Assembly (NCBI GenBank): GCA_018667335.1
Contig: JABIVD010000051.1
Coordinates: 1 to 64,000, forward strand
Length of the DNA stretch: 64,000 nt
Direction: 5' to 3'
DNA from: Rhodospirillaceae bacterium
Lineage (GTDB): Bacteria; Pseudomonadota; Alphaproteobacteria; UBA6615
Positions 33,548-42,474 of the stretch are shown here, piece after piece. Within the stretch, counting starts at the first letter, position 1, and each line of letters begins with the position of its first letter. The notes under the pieces are model-generated. The model made no database searches, was not told the DNA's origin, and was given only the letters and a program-made list of their open reading frames with translations. The position numbers and the translations under genes were made by a program.

Positions 33548-34489
33548 ATGAATCGTGCATTCGTCTTTCCCGGACAGGGAAGTCAGGAAGTGGGCATGGG
33601 GCAGGGCCTTGCGGAGGCGTTTCCGTCTGCCCGGCTTGTATTCGAGGAAGTCGATGACGCGCTTGAGCGGCGTCTCAGCCAAATAATTTTCGAGGGCCCA
33701 CAGGAAGAACTCACGCTGACCCAGAATGCGCAGCCGGCCCTGATGGCCGTGAGCATGGCGGTCGTACGCGTGCTTGAAGAAGAGGGCGGGATCAAGGTTT
33801 CCGAGGCGGCGTCCTTTGTCGCTGGCCACAGCCTCGGCGAATACTCCGCACTGGCGGCATCCGGTGCGTTGAGCATCGCCGATACCGCCCGCCTGTTGCA
33901 GACCCGCGGTGAGGCAATGCAGGCCGCCGTCCCCGTCGGTGTTGGCGCCATGGCGGCGGTCCTTGGGCCGAGCCTTGAAGAGGTGGAAGCGATCGCGGTC
34001 GATGCCGCCGAGGATCAGGTCTGTGATGTCGCCAACGACAATTCTGATGGCCAGGTCGTGGTCAGCGGAAACACCGAGGCTGTGGAACGCGCGGTGGAAA
34101 TCGCCAAGGAGCGGGGCGCGCGTCGCGCAATTCTGCTGCCGGTCAGCGCACCGTTCCACTGTTCGCTTCTGGATCCGGCTGCCGACGTCATGACCTACGC
34201 ATTGGCCAGCGCCGAGATTTCAATGCCCAACCCACCGGTGATCGCAAATGTCACCGCGGCACCGGTCACCGATCCTGATGAAATTCGCAATCTTCTGATC
34301 CAGCAAGTCACCAGCCGGGTGCGCTGGCGCGAGGGCGTTCTGGCGATGCGCGATCTGGGGGTCGAAGAATTGTGTGAGCTCGGTGCCGGCAAGGTTCTGT
34401 CGGGCCTGACCCGGCGAATCGAACGGGACATGACCAGCCGCGCCATCGGAACACCGGACGATATTGAAGCTTTTATCGGCGCGCTTTAA
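33548..34489 (+). CDS. fabD: Malonyl-CoA:ACP transacylase FabD
   Basis: A 313-residue enzyme that loads malonyl groups onto ACP for fatty-acid synthesis. The N-terminal FVFPGQGSQ, the nucleophile Ser95 in [10 protein letters not shown], Arg in the TRGEAMQ motif and the catalytic His in [10 protein letters not shown] are all present. ATG 33548 is chosen because the conserved N-terminus begins there, with AAGGAAA upstream. It is the first gene of fabD-fabG-acpP-fabF-mltG and diverges from rpsF. Confidence 0.95.
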   Translation: MNRAFVFPGQGSQEVGMGQGLAEAFPSARLVFEEVDDALERRLSQIIFEGPQEELTLTQNAQPALMAVSMAVVRVLEEEGGIKVSEAASFVAGHSLGEYSALAASGALSIADTARLLQTRGEAMQAAVPVGVGAMAAVLGPSLEEVEAIAVDAAEDQVCDVANDNSDGQVVVSGNTEAVERAVEIAKERGARRAILLPVSAPFHCSLLDPAADVMTYALASAEISMPNPPVIANVTAAPVTDPDEIRNLLIQQVTSRVRWREGVLAMRDLGVEELCELGAGKVLSGLTRRIERDMTSRAIGTPDDIEAFIGAL

Positions 34490-34498
34490 GGGGGCGAC

Positions 34499-35236
34499 AT
34501 GTTTGACCTGAATGAAAAGACAGCACTCGTGACAGGAGCGACCGGCGGCATCGGCGATGCGATTGCTCGCACCCTGCATGCGCGCGGGGCGACTGTGGTG
34601 ATCAGCGGAACGCGCGCGGAGCGGCTTGAGGCACTGGCCGCCGATCTGGGCGCCAACTGTCACATCGCAGCGGCGGACCTGTCGGACCCGGCGGCGCCTG
34701 ACGCCTTGATTGCGGCGGCGATGGAAGCGGCAGGCGGTGTCGACATTCTGATCAACAACGCCGGTCTGACGCGTGACAATCTTGCCATGCGTATGAAAGA
34801 CGATGAGTGGCAGCAGGTCCTGGACGTAAACCTGTCGGCGGCGTTTCGCCTGAGCCGCGGGGTTCTGCGCGGAATGATGAAGGCCCGCTGGGGGCGCATT
34901 GTCACGATCACCTCCGTAGTCGGTGCGACCGGCAACCCCGGTCAGGTGAATTACGCTGCATCGAAGGCGGGGCTGACTGGCATGACGAAAGCGCTGGCGC
35001 AGGAAGTCGCCAGCCGCGGCATCACGGTCAATTGCATCGCACCGGGCTTTATCGAGACACCGATGACTGACGTCTTGTCTGATGACCAGAAGTCGACGTT
35101 GCTCGAGCGTATTCCCGCCGGAAGGCTTGGTCTGCCCGACGATATCGCGGCCGGCACCGCGTATCTCGTAAGTGACGAGGCGGGCTATGTCACCGGACAG
35201 ACCCTGCACGTGAATGGCGGCATGGCGATGCTGTGA
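34499..35236 (+). CDS. fabG: 3-oxoacyl-ACP reductase FabG
   Basis: A 245-residue SDR that reduces 3-oxoacyl-ACP with NADPH. Cofactor motif TGATGGIGDAIA, the NNAGLTRDNLAMRM stretch typical of FabG, the catalytic residues in SVVGATGNPGQVNYAASKAG, and the C-terminal GYVTGQTLHVNGGMAM are seen. It begins nine bases after the fabD stop with a GGGG-rich ribosome-binding site. Confidence 0.96.
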   Translation: MFDLNEKTALVTGATGGIGDAIARTLHARGATVVISGTRAERLEALAADLGANCHIAAADLSDPAAPDALIAAAMEAAGGVDILINNAGLTRDNLAMRMKDDEWQQVLDVNLSAAFRLSRGVLRGMMKARWGRIVTITSVVGATGNPGQVNYAASKAGLTGMTKALAQEVASRGITVNCIAPGFIETPMTDVLSDDQKSTLLERIPAGRLGLPDDIAAGTAYLVSDEAGYVTGQTLHVNGGMAML

Positions 35237-35269
35237 TCGGAAGTAGGGTGGCTGCGGGTCACCGTGCGC

Positions 35270-35298
35270 TTGACGTTACGCACGAACGCCGGTAAACG
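35270..35298 (+). promoter_or_regulatory. Candidate acpP promoter
   Basis: TTGACG (35270-35275) and TAAACG (35293-35298) are separated by 17 bases within the 232-base gap before acpP. A second candidate -35 (TTGATT, 35367-35372) lies in a 14-mer shared with the TPR-gene leader at 15565-15578. An own promoter would allow ACP to be made in excess of FabD and FabG. Confidence 0.4.
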
Positions 35299-35468
35299 CC
35301 GCTTCAGTGTCGCGTTGGCGTTGCCGACTATGGTGGGACGCGTGGCGCTGTGATAGTGATGAACGGTTGATTTCGAGGGCGCTCGGACGCCGAATCGGCT
35401 TAAATCAATCCCGTATCAAGGGTGTCGTTATTGGCGCCGAGAAACCAAAGAAGCAAGGGCATGCAGAC

Positions 35469-35705
35469 ATGAGCGATATCGCTGACCGCGTTCAGAAAAT
35501 TGTTGTCGAACATTTGGGTGTCGACGAGGGCAAAGTTTCCGAAGGCGCGAGCTTCATCGACGACCTCGGCGCTGACAGCCTCGATACCGTCGAACTCGTG
35601 ATGGCGTTCGAAGAAGAGTTCGGATGCGAAATTCCTGATGATGCCGCTGAGAAAATTCTCACGGTCGGGGACGCAGTCAAGTTCCTCGAATCCGCCGCCG
35701 ACTGA
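35469..35705 (+). CDS. acpP: Acyl carrier protein
   Basis: A 78-residue acidic four-helix carrier protein. Ser37 in [19 protein letters not shown] is the phosphopantetheine attachment site. Sequence and length match housekeeping AcpP. ATG 35469 is chosen; the upstream in-frame extension is the leader. It is flanked by fabG (232 bases upstream) and fabF (84 bases downstream), with a hairpin just after its stop. Confidence 0.97.
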   Translation: MSDIADRVQKIVVEHLGVDEGKVSEGASFIDDLGADSLDTVELVMAFEEEFGCEIPDDAAEKILTVGDAVKFLESAAD

Positions 35706-35721
35706 ACCCACCGATTGAACC

Positions 35722-35738
35722 CTGCGCTATTTGCGCAG
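35722..35738 (+). terminator. Hairpin between acpP and fabF
   Basis: CTGCGC and GCGCAG pair perfectly around TATTT, starting 16 bases after the acpP stop. It may act as a partial terminator or as an mRNA 3'-end stabiliser, raising acpP over fabF transcript. No long T run follows. Confidence 0.45.
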
Positions 35739-35789
35739 ACGGTTCTTCAGTGAGTTTCCATTGACCGTGCAACAGCGCATCGGAATCCA

Positions 35790-37049
35790 ATGAGACGTGT
35801 CGTCGTTACCGGAATGGGTTTGGTCTCGCCGTTGGGCGTGGGCCTGGACCACAATTGGAGCCGTCTAACCAACGGTGAATCCGGTGCTGTGGGGATTCAG
35901 GGATTCGACGTGTCCGATCTGCCGGCCAAGATCGCCGCGCCGGTTCCGCGCGGCGATGGCTCGAACGGCACCTTCAATCCTGACAATTATGTTTCGGCGA
36001 AGGACCAGCGGCGGATCGACGATTTTATCGTCTACGGCGTCTCCGCGGCGACCGAGGCGGTTGAGGATTCGGGCTGGAAGCCTGACGATGTCGAGGATCA
36101 GGAGCGCACAGGCGTCATGATCGGGTCGGGCATTGGTGGCCTGCAGACCATTTATGAAGGCTCCAAGCTTCTGAATGAACAGGGCCCGCGCAAGGTGGGG
36201 CCGTTCTTTATCCCGTCTGCGCTGATCAATCTCGCTTCGGGGCATGTATCGATCAAATACGGCTTCAAGGGGCCGAACCATGCGGTCGTCACGGCATGTT
36301 CGACCGGCGCGCATGCGATCGGGGACGCCGCACGTCTGATCATGTGGGACGATGCGGATGTCATGGTGGCAGGTGGCGCCGAGGCGGCGATTTGCCGTAT
36401 CGGGATCGCCGGTTTTGCAGCATGTCGCGCGCTTTCGACGGGTTACAACGACACGCCCGAAGCGGCCTCCCGGCCGTATGACAAGGGGCGTGATGGATTT
36501 GTTATGGGTGAAGGCGCCGGCGTGGTTGTGCTCGAAGAATATGAGCATGCCAAAGCGCGCGGCGCAAAAATATATGCCGAGATCATAGGCTATGGCATGT
36601 CCGGCGATGCGCATCACATCACCGCACCGGCCGAAGATGGCAATGGCGGGTTCCGTTCGATGCAGGCCGCGCTCAAGCGGGCCGAGCTCAATCCCGACGA
36701 CATCGACTATGTAAACGCGCACGGCACCTCGACACCGCTGGGTGACGAGATCGAACTGGGCGCGGTAAAGCGCCTGTTCGGCGATCACGCCTATTCATTG
36801 GCCATGTCGTCGACCAAGTCGGCGATCGGCCATCTGCTCGGTGCGGCCGGCGCTGTCGAGGCGATCTACTCGATCATGGCGATCAACAGCAACACCGTGC
36901 CGCCGACGATCAATCTCGACGACCCCTCGGACGCATGCGATATCGATCTCGTACCCCACGTGGCCAAGGAAAAGCCGGTACGCAACGTGCTGAGCAATTC
37001 GTTCGGGTTTGGCGGGACCAACGCGAGCCTGGTCTTCACCGAAGTCTGA
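35790..37049 (+). CDS. fabF: 3-oxoacyl-ACP synthase II FabF
   Basis: A 419-residue condensing enzyme that elongates acyl-ACP. The catalytic triad is Cys170 (in VVTACSTGAHAIGDA), a His in VNAHGTSTPLGD and a His in IGHLLGAAGAVEAI. The N-terminus RRVVVTGMGLVSPLG and C-terminal NSFGFGGTNASLVF are typical. The length is normal. mltG starts 40 bases after its stop. Confidence 0.96.
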   Translation: MRRVVVTGMGLVSPLGVGLDHNWSRLTNGESGAVGIQGFDVSDLPAKIAAPVPRGDGSNGTFNPDNYVSAKDQRRIDDFIVYGVSAATEAVEDSGWKPDDVEDQERTGVMIGSGIGGLQTIYEGSKLLNEQGPRKVGPFFIPSALINLASGHVSIKYGFKGPNHAVVTACSTGAHAIGDAARLIMWDDADVMVAGGAEAAICRIGIAGFAACRALSTGYNDTPEAASRPYDKGRDGFVMGEGAGVVVLEEYEHAKARGAKIYAEIIGYGMSGDAHHITAPAEDGNGGFRSMQAALKRAELNPDDIDYVNAHGTSTPLGDEIELGAVKRLFGDHAYSLAMSSTKSAIGHLLGAAGAVEAIYSIMAINSNTVPPTINLDDPSDACDIDLVPHVAKEKPVRNVLSNSFGFGGTNASLVFTEV

Positions 37050-37089
37050 CCCGTGCGACTCTCGGATGCGCGGCTATCATGCCGGCGCG

Positions 37090-38184
37090 ATGAGCGATCA
37101 TAATCCATCTGATATTCCGGCCCGGGAACGGTCTGCGGGAGATCCCGCAGAACAGTCCGACGGCACACCCGCGCGCCAATCGCACCGCGGAGCTGGGTGG
37201 TTTGTCACCATCTTTGTCTTCGTCCTGATCGCCGGCGCCACTCTGGCCGGCGGCGGGACAGTGATGTTGCACCGCGCCTATAGCGATCCGGGCCCTCTGG
37301 CGGCCGACATATCGGTCGTTATTCCGCGTGGTGCGTCCGGTCAGGCGATCGCGGCGACGCTGGTGGATGTCGGTGTCGCGGCCGATACACGTCTGTTTGC
37401 CATCGCGCTGCGGTTTCTGGCACCGGAACGCCCGCTGCGTGCCGGCGAGTACGCATTCGCCGCCCGGATCAGCCTGCGCGACGTTGTTGCCAAGCTGCAG
37501 GCTGGTGAGACGGTTGTGCGCCGGATGACGGTGGCCGAGGGGCTGACAACCCGCGAAGTTCTGGAACTTATATCGATGACGGAGGGGCTGGCGGGCTCGC
37601 TCCCTGAGGCGTCAGAGCTCGGTGAGGGGGTGCTGCTGCCGGAGACCTATCATTTCAGCCTGGGTGATGCGCGCGTCGATTTGGTTGCTCGTATGACGAC
37701 GGCGCGGGATGCGGCGCTCGCGCGCCTATGGGGCGCACGCAAGGCAGGTCTTCCTTTGGCGACGCCCAAGGAGGCACTGATCCTCGCTTCGATTGTTGAG
37801 CGCGAAACGGGCGTTCCCGAGGAACGCGGACGGGTGGCGGGCGTATTTATCAATCGATTAACAAGGGGGATGCGCCTGCAGTCCGACCCGACGGTGGCGT
37901 ATGGCCTGGCGAACGAGAACGGCCCGCTCGATCGTCCCTTGCGCCGCGCCGACCTGGAAGTCGACCATCCCTACAATACTTATGTTCACCGTGGCCTGCC
38001 GCCCGGACCGATTGCCAATCCCGGGCTCGCCAGCATTGCTGCGGTTCTCAATCCGGCCGAGACGGACGACCTCTATTTTGTTGCCGACGGGACAGGCGGG
38101 CATGCGTTTGCGCGGACGTTGGCGGAACACAACCGCAATGTGGCGCGCTGGCGGCGCATTCAACGCGAGCAGCGCGCGCGTTAG
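37090..38184 (+). CDS. mltG: Endolytic transglycosylase MltG
   Basis: A 364-residue single-pass membrane protein that cleaves nascent glycan strands and so ends peptidoglycan chains. A polar cytosolic tail precedes one membrane segment (WFVTIFVFVLIAGATLAGGG), then a LysM-like region and the YceG catalytic domain with LLPETYHF, the catalytic Glu in ASIVERETGVP, LQSDPTVAYGL and YNTYVHRGLPPGPIANPG. The start at ATG 37090 is preferred to in-frame codons from 37009 that overlap fabF. Position after fabF is conserved in related genomes. Confidence 0.93.
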   Translation: MSDHNPSDIPARERSAGDPAEQSDGTPARQSHRGAGWFVTIFVFVLIAGATLAGGGTVMLHRAYSDPGPLAADISVVIPRGASGQAIAATLVDVGVAADTRLFAIALRFLAPERPLRAGEYAFAARISLRDVVAKLQAGETVVRRMTVAEGLTTREVLELISMTEGLAGSLPEASELGEGVLLPETYHFSLGDARVDLVARMTTARDAALARLWGARKAGLPLATPKEALILASIVERETGVPEERGRVAGVFINRLTRGMRLQSDPTVAYGLANENGPLDRPLRRADLEVDHPYNTYVHRGLPPGPIANPGLASIAAVLNPAETDDLYFVADGTGGHAFARTLAEHNRNVARWRRIQREQRAR

Positions 38185-38190
38185 GGCGAC

Positions 38191-38991
38191 CTAGATTTTC
38201 TGGTCGGGCTGCGCCATGACCTGCTTCAGAACCCGCCAATAGCCGCCGATATCGGTGAAACCGCCATCGACGGCGATGTCATGACCGGTGATATAGCTCG
38301 AATCATCGCACGCCAAGAACAGCACGACCTTGGCGATTTCTTCCGAACTCGCGCCGCGTTCCATCGGTGTCTGGTCCGTCAGCGCCTTCACGAAGTCGAC
38401 CGAATCTTCGACCAGAGGTGTGTGTACGAGGCCCGGATGGACTGCGTTCACGCGAATCCCCCAATCCACCAGTTCCATTGCCGCGCTCTTTGTAATCCCG
38501 CGGATGCCCCATTTGCTCGCGCTGTAGGCCGTCGCGAAATGCCCGGTCAGGCCCGCGATCGAACCGGTGTTCACGATCGCACCGCCGCCGCTGTCACGGA
38601 TCAGGGGGGCGGCCTCCCGGATGCCGAGAAAGGCCCCCGTGAGGTTGACGGACAGCAGCCGGTTCCAGTCTTCCAATTTGGTGTTGGTGACCGAGCCGCC
38701 ACGTAGCGGAATACCGGCGTTGTTGACCAGAATGTTTAGCCCGGCGGACTCTGTCCTGATGTTTTCGATCAGGGCGCGCCATTCATCCTCGTTGGCGACG
38801 TCGAGATGCCGGTAATGCGCATCTCCGCCGCTGTCACGAATGGACGCGGCCTGCGCCTCGCCGGCGTCGTCGGCGATGTCGGAAAGGATTACCCGCGCAC
38901 CCGCCTGGGCGAACAGGGTTGCCTCGGCGGCGCCCTGTCCGCTGCTGGCCCCGGTGACAAGCGCGATTTTTCCGGCCAGTTTCTGATCCAT
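38191..38991 (-). CDS. SDR family oxidoreductase
   Basis: A 266-residue classical SDR with TGASSGQGAAEA as the cofactor loop, NNAGIPLRGG, and catalytic Ser, Tyr and Lys in NTGSIAGLTGHFATAYSASK. The SSGQG form is common among hydroxysteroid and cyclic-alcohol dehydrogenases, but the substrate is unknown. It converges with mltG and, with the next SDR gene 14 bases upstream on the same strand, interrupts the usual mltG-yicC-gmk order. Confidence 0.87.
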   Translation of the reverse strand: MDQKLAGKIALVTGASSGQGAAEATLFAQAGARVILSDIADDAGEAQAASIRDSGGDAHYRHLDVANEDEWRALIENIRTESAGLNILVNNAGIPLRGGSVTNTKLEDWNRLLSVNLTGAFLGIREAAPLIRDSGGGAIVNTGSIAGLTGHFATAYSASKWGIRGITKSAAMELVDWGIRVNAVHPGLVHTPLVEDSVDFVKALTDQTPMERGASSEEIAKVVLFLACDDSSYITGHDIAVDGGFTDIGGYWRVLKQVMAQPDQKI

Positions 38992-39005
38992 GGTGAGGTC
39001 CTCGT

Positions 39006-39731
39006 TCAGAAGAGTGAGAGCATGCGAATGCCCACATAGAGTGACAGGGGAAATGCGATTCGTGACCTGCCGTGCGCCAGCCCGCTTACGATACGGTGCG
39101 CGGCCACATCGGTGTCCATCAGCATCGGCATGCGAAAATTATTGGCGTCCGTCATGGGGGATCGCACAAACCCCGGACAAATTACGCTGATACCCACCGC
39201 GCTGCGCCGATGTGCCCGCTGCAATCCTTCGCCATAGAACCGAACGGCGGCCTTACTGGCGCAATAGGCCGGTGCCTCTCCGAAAGCGCGGAAACTGGCA
39301 AGACTGGACACGATGGCGACCTGCCCCGCGTTGCGGGGAAGCATGCCGGCGAGGGCCGGTTCCAGAGTATTGACCGTGCCGTCGACGTTTGTCGCAAATA
39401 TCTCCGCGTCGCTGGCGTCGGGTGCATTGCCGAGTTTGATGGTCCCGCCTGAAATGCCGGCATTTGCGACGACCAGATCAAGCGCCTGTTCCGCATCTGC
39501 CTCCGCAATCCATGCGGTCATCGATTCCCGATCGGTGACATCCGTTTGTCGCGTTTCACAAAGGGCACCCGAGGCGCGGCAGGCCGTGGCGACCTCATCG
39601 AGGTGCGCGGCGTTGCGTCCACCGAGGGAGAGTCGTCGGCCTGGTGCGGCATAGGCACACGCCAGCGCTGCGCCAATCCCGCTGGAGGCGCCGGTGATCA
39701 GGACGTGGCCGGGGTTGTCGAAGCTGGTCAC
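39006..39731 (-). CDS. SDR family NAD(P)-dependent oxidoreductase
   Basis: A 241-residue short-chain dehydrogenase with TGASSGIGAALACAYA, VANAGISGG and the active-site segment VSSLASFRAFGEAPAYCASK. The C-terminal 30 residues (SRIAFPLSLYVGIRMLSLF) are hydrophobic and could associate with the membrane, as in several DltE-like SDRs. The substrate is unknown. It diverges from yicC, with a 121-base gap, and is probably co-transcribed with the following SDR gene. Confidence 0.86.
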   Translation of the reverse strand: MTSFDNPGHVLITGASSGIGAALACAYAAPGRRLSLGGRNAAHLDEVATACRASGALCETRQTDVTDRESMTAWIAEADAEQALDLVVANAGISGGTIKLGNAPDASDAEIFATNVDGTVNTLEPALAGMLPRNAGQVAIVSSLASFRAFGEAPAYCASKAAVRFYGEGLQRAHRRSAVGISVICPGFVRSPMTDANNFRMPMLMDTDVAAHRIVSGLAHGRSRIAFPLSLYVGIRMLSLF

Positions 39732-39852
39732 CGGATTTTCCGCAGTTGCGCACCGGGTTGTTGGTGGTCCGGCGCCAAGCTATAACGCAGAGCATGATAA
39801 CAGCACTTCGGCGCGCCGCTTTGAGCGACCTCGATGCGGCCTTTTCCGCGCC

Positions 39853-40743
39853 ATGACCCTTCAAAGCATGACCGGTTTTGCCCGCACGGCCGGGCAGGAT
39901 GAGTTCTTCGCCTGGACGTGGGAGGCGCGCAGCGTGAACGCGCGCGGCCTCGATGTGCGCTGCCGTGTTCCGAATGGCTATGAAGCCGTCGAGCAGGCGG
40001 TACGCGCCGCCGCGGCGAAGATGTTCCAGCGCGGCAATATCACCATCGGTGTCTCCGTCGAGCGAATTGACCAGGCGAGCGCACGCTTTCGGATCAATCG
40101 AGATCTCCTCGATCAGGTACAGGCACTCCGCGCGGAACTGGGTGACACGATAGCCGACACGCCGCCCACGATTGACGGGCTGCTATCTATTCGCGGCATG
40201 CTCGAGCCGGTCGATGCGACAGAAGATGAGGACAAACGTGCAGCTCGTGAGAGCGCGATGATTGTGTCCGGTCAGGACATGCTGACGGCATTGTCGGTTG
40301 CGCGGTCCGGTGAAGGACAACGCCTCGATGACATTATGGCAGGTCATCTGGACATTCTCGCCGACCTGACACAGGAAGCGGCCAACAACGCCGCCACTCA
40401 GCCCGAGGCGATTCGCGAACGTCTTGCGGCGCTGATCGGCGAGCTTCTGGGCGCTGAACCCAAGTTGCCGGAAGAACGCCTGGCACAGGAAGTTGCCGTG
40501 CTGGTTGGCAAGGCGGATATACGCGAAGAACTGGACCGTCTCGCCGTGCATGTCGCGGCTGTGCGCGAATTGTTGGAAGACGGCGTGGCCGTTGGTCGGC
40601 GTCTCGATTTTCTGTGCCAGGAGCTCAACCGGGAAGCCAACACGCTGTGTTCCAAGTCGGCGGATGTCGACTTGACCCGAATTGGTCTGGCGATGAAGGC
40701 GACAATTGAGCAGTTTCGCGAGCAAGTACAGAATGTGGAGTAG
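39853..40743 (+). CDS. yicC: YicC family endoribonuclease
   Basis: A 296-residue protein of the YicC/YloC family, recently described as endoribonucleases acting on small RNAs. The N-terminus TLQSMTGFAR, the WEARSVNARGLDVRCRVP stretch and the conserved C-terminal block FLCQELNREANTLCSKS with IGLAMKATIEQFREQVQNVE are unmistakable. ATG 39853 starts the conserved protein; the upstream open extension runs over the SDR promoter. gmk begins eight bases after its stop. Confidence 0.93.
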   Translation: MTLQSMTGFARTAGQDEFFAWTWEARSVNARGLDVRCRVPNGYEAVEQAVRAAAAKMFQRGNITIGVSVERIDQASARFRINRDLLDQVQALRAELGDTIADTPPTIDGLLSIRGMLEPVDATEDEDKRAARESAMIVSGQDMLTALSVARSGEGQRLDDIMAGHLDILADLTQEAANNAATQPEAIRERLAALIGELLGAEPKLPEERLAQEVAVLVGKADIREELDRLAVHVAAVRELLEDGVAVGRRLDFLCQELNREANTLCSKSADVDLTRIGLAMKATIEQFREQVQNVE

Positions 40744-40751
40744 GACGCGAC

Positions 40752-41405
40752 ATGGCCGGTGACGAAACCAGTGGATTACGGATCAAGCGGCGGGGGCTAA
40801 TGCTCGTGTTGTCGTCACCGTCCGGCGCGGGCAAGACGTCGATATCACGCGCCGTGCTGGAACGGGATGCGAATATTTCCCTTTCGATCTCCGTGACGAC
40901 ACGGCCGCGTCGGCCGGGTGAAGTCGATGGCGAGCATTACATCTTCGTCGATCGAACCGAGTTTGATCTGATGGTAAACCGGCAGGAGCTGCTGGAGTAT
41001 GCCAAGGTCTTCGATCACTATTACGGAACGCCGCGTGCCCCGGTGGACGAGGCGCTCGGCGCGGGTCGGGACGTGCTCTTCGATCTGGATTGGCAGGGAA
41101 CCCAGCAGGTCGCGGAAAGCGCCCGCGACGACCTGGTGAGCGTATTTATACTGCCACCCTCGACGGCCGAGCTCGAACGGCGGCTGCAAAGCCGCGCCCA
41201 GGACAGCCACGAGGTGATTGCGGATCGTATGGCGAAGGCGGCAGACGAAATCACCCACTGGTCCGAATATGACTATGTGGTGGTCAACGAGAGCTTCGAG
41301 AACAGTGTTGCCAAGATGATGGCCATCCTCGACGCCGAACGCCTGCGCCGCGCCCGACAAGAGGGCCTGTCAGACCTCGTGCGCCTGCTGCGGCAGGGCC
41401 AGTAG
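40752..41405 (+). CDS. gmk: Guanylate kinase
   Basis: A 217-residue enzyme converting GMP and ATP to GDP and ADP. P-loop SSPSGAGKTSIS, GMP-binding SVTTRPRRPGEVDGEHY, the YYGTPRAPVDEAL stretch and the lid SRAQDSHEVIADRMAKA are present. It follows yicC closely, as in many bacteria, and converges with the small minus-strand gene at 41410. Confidence 0.95.
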   Translation: MAGDETSGLRIKRRGLMLVLSSPSGAGKTSISRAVLERDANISLSISVTTRPRRPGEVDGEHYIFVDRTEFDLMVNRQELLEYAKVFDHYYGTPRAPVDEALGAGRDVLFDLDWQGTQQVAESARDDLVSVFILPPSTAELERRLQSRAQDSHEVIADRMAKAADEITHWSEYDYVVVNESFENSVAKMMAILDAERLRRARQEGLSDLVRLLRQGQ

Positions 41406-41409
41406 CCGC

Positions 41410-41610
41410 CTATTCAGCTGCGCGGAGCGCTGCTTCCTCATCCAGCAGTACCGCCAGCTTGCGGATTGAATCCTGCCGGCAAAACGGCAGCCCCAGCCGG
41501 GCATACTCGGGTTCATGCACCCGATGGCGGAAGCCTGGTACAGAGGCATCGGGGACCAGGCTGTCTCCGGGGCTTTCGGTGGATTTTCGGCGATTTAAAA
41601 ATTTCAGCAT
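41410..41610 (-). CDS. Small hypothetical protein downstream of rsmA
   Basis: A possible 66-residue protein, ATG 41610 to stop 41410, on the rsmA strand and 24 bases after its stop. The N-terminus is basic (MLKFLNRRKS), the middle is polar, and the C-terminal part (SIRKLAVLLDEEAALRAAE) would form an amphipathic helix. No family was recognised and no good ribosome-binding site is seen. The placement and helix favour a real gene, but chance cannot be excluded. Confidence 0.4.
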   Translation of the reverse strand: MLKFLNRRKSTESPGDSLVPDASVPGFRHRVHEPEYARLGLPFCRQDSIRKLAVLLDEEAALRAAE

Positions 41611-41634
41611 TCAACAACGGTGACATCACACCAT

Positions 41635-42474
41635 TCAGCTCGCAAGCCTGTGTTCGCCCAGAACTCGAGCGATCGCGCAAAATTGTTCGACGCTCAGGTC
41701 CTCTGCCCGGACGTCATCCGGCACATTTGCGGCAGCGAGGATATCGGACCCACCGATCTGTGTGAGCGCGCGCCGCAGCATCTTGCGTCTTTGGCCGAAG
41801 GCCGCGCGGGTAACGATTTCCAGGTCTTCCCGGCGGGCTGGTGCGAGCGGCGTGGAACGAACTTCGAGGCCGATCACGGTCGAGGTGACATTTGGCGGCG
41901 GTACGAAAGCCGATGCGGGGATATCGAACTGGGTATTTGGCTCGGTCAACCAGCGCGCGAGGACAGAGAGCCGGCCGTAGGATTTGCTCCCCTGTGTTGC
42001 GACGATGCGCTCAGCTACCTCCTTCTGGAACATCAATGTGAAGCCAAGGAACGCGTCTTCCTGGATGAGCCAGTTGATGAGCAATTGTGTGCCGACATTG
42101 TATGGAAGGTTTGCGACGACGCGGCGTGGATGTGGCGTGATCGTGGTCAGGTCCGTCTTCAAGGCATCAGCAGATATGACCGTGAGCCGTCCCGCAGCGG
42201 CTTCGGCCAGTTCGCGCAATGCGGCAACGGCGCGTGGGTCACGTTCGATTGCGAATACGTGCGCAGCGTTGGATTCGAGCAGCGCGCGCGTCAAACCACC
42301 AGGGCCGGCACCGATTTCGATCACGTTGATGCCGCTCAGATCCCCCGCGACGGACACGATCCGTCGGGTCAGGTTCAGATCGAACAGAAAATGTTGTCCG
42401 AGAGACTTCTGGGCGGCAATTTCGAAGCGCCCCACGATTTCTCGCAACGGCGGCAGCGCGTCGGCGTTAAACAC
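41635..42474 (-). CDS. rsmA: 16S rRNA dimethyladenosine transferase RsmA (KsgA)
   Basis: A protein of about 279 residues that dimethylates two adjacent adenosines near the 16S rRNA 3' end. KSLGQHFLFDLNLTRRIV, SAM motif I VIEIGAGPGGLTRALLE, and the catalytic NLPYNVGTQLL are diagnostic. The start is taken as GTG 42474, which overlaps the end of surA by eight bases and gives the family's usual N-terminus (ALPPLREIV); the longer ATG at 42543 adds a Cys-rich stretch lying inside surA. pdxA, usually between surA and rsmA, is absent. Confidence 0.9.
   Translation of the reverse strand: MFNADALPPLREIVGRFEIAAQKSLGQHFLFDLNLTRRIVSVAGDLSGINVIEIGAGPGGLTRALLESNAAHVFAIERDPRAVAALRELAEAAAGRLTVISADALKTDLTTITPHPRRVVANLPYNVGTQLLINWLIQEDAFLGFTLMFQKEVAERIVATQGSKSYGRLSVLARWLTEPNTQFDIPASAFVPPPNVTSTVIGLEVRSTPLAPARREDLEIVTRAAFGQRRKMLRRALTQIGGSDILAAANVPDDVRAEDLSVEQFCAIARVLGEHRLAS

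Noticed and set aside
33269-34159. Upstream extension of the rpsF frame
   Set aside because: It runs antisense through fabD; S6 homology starts exactly at ATG 33268.
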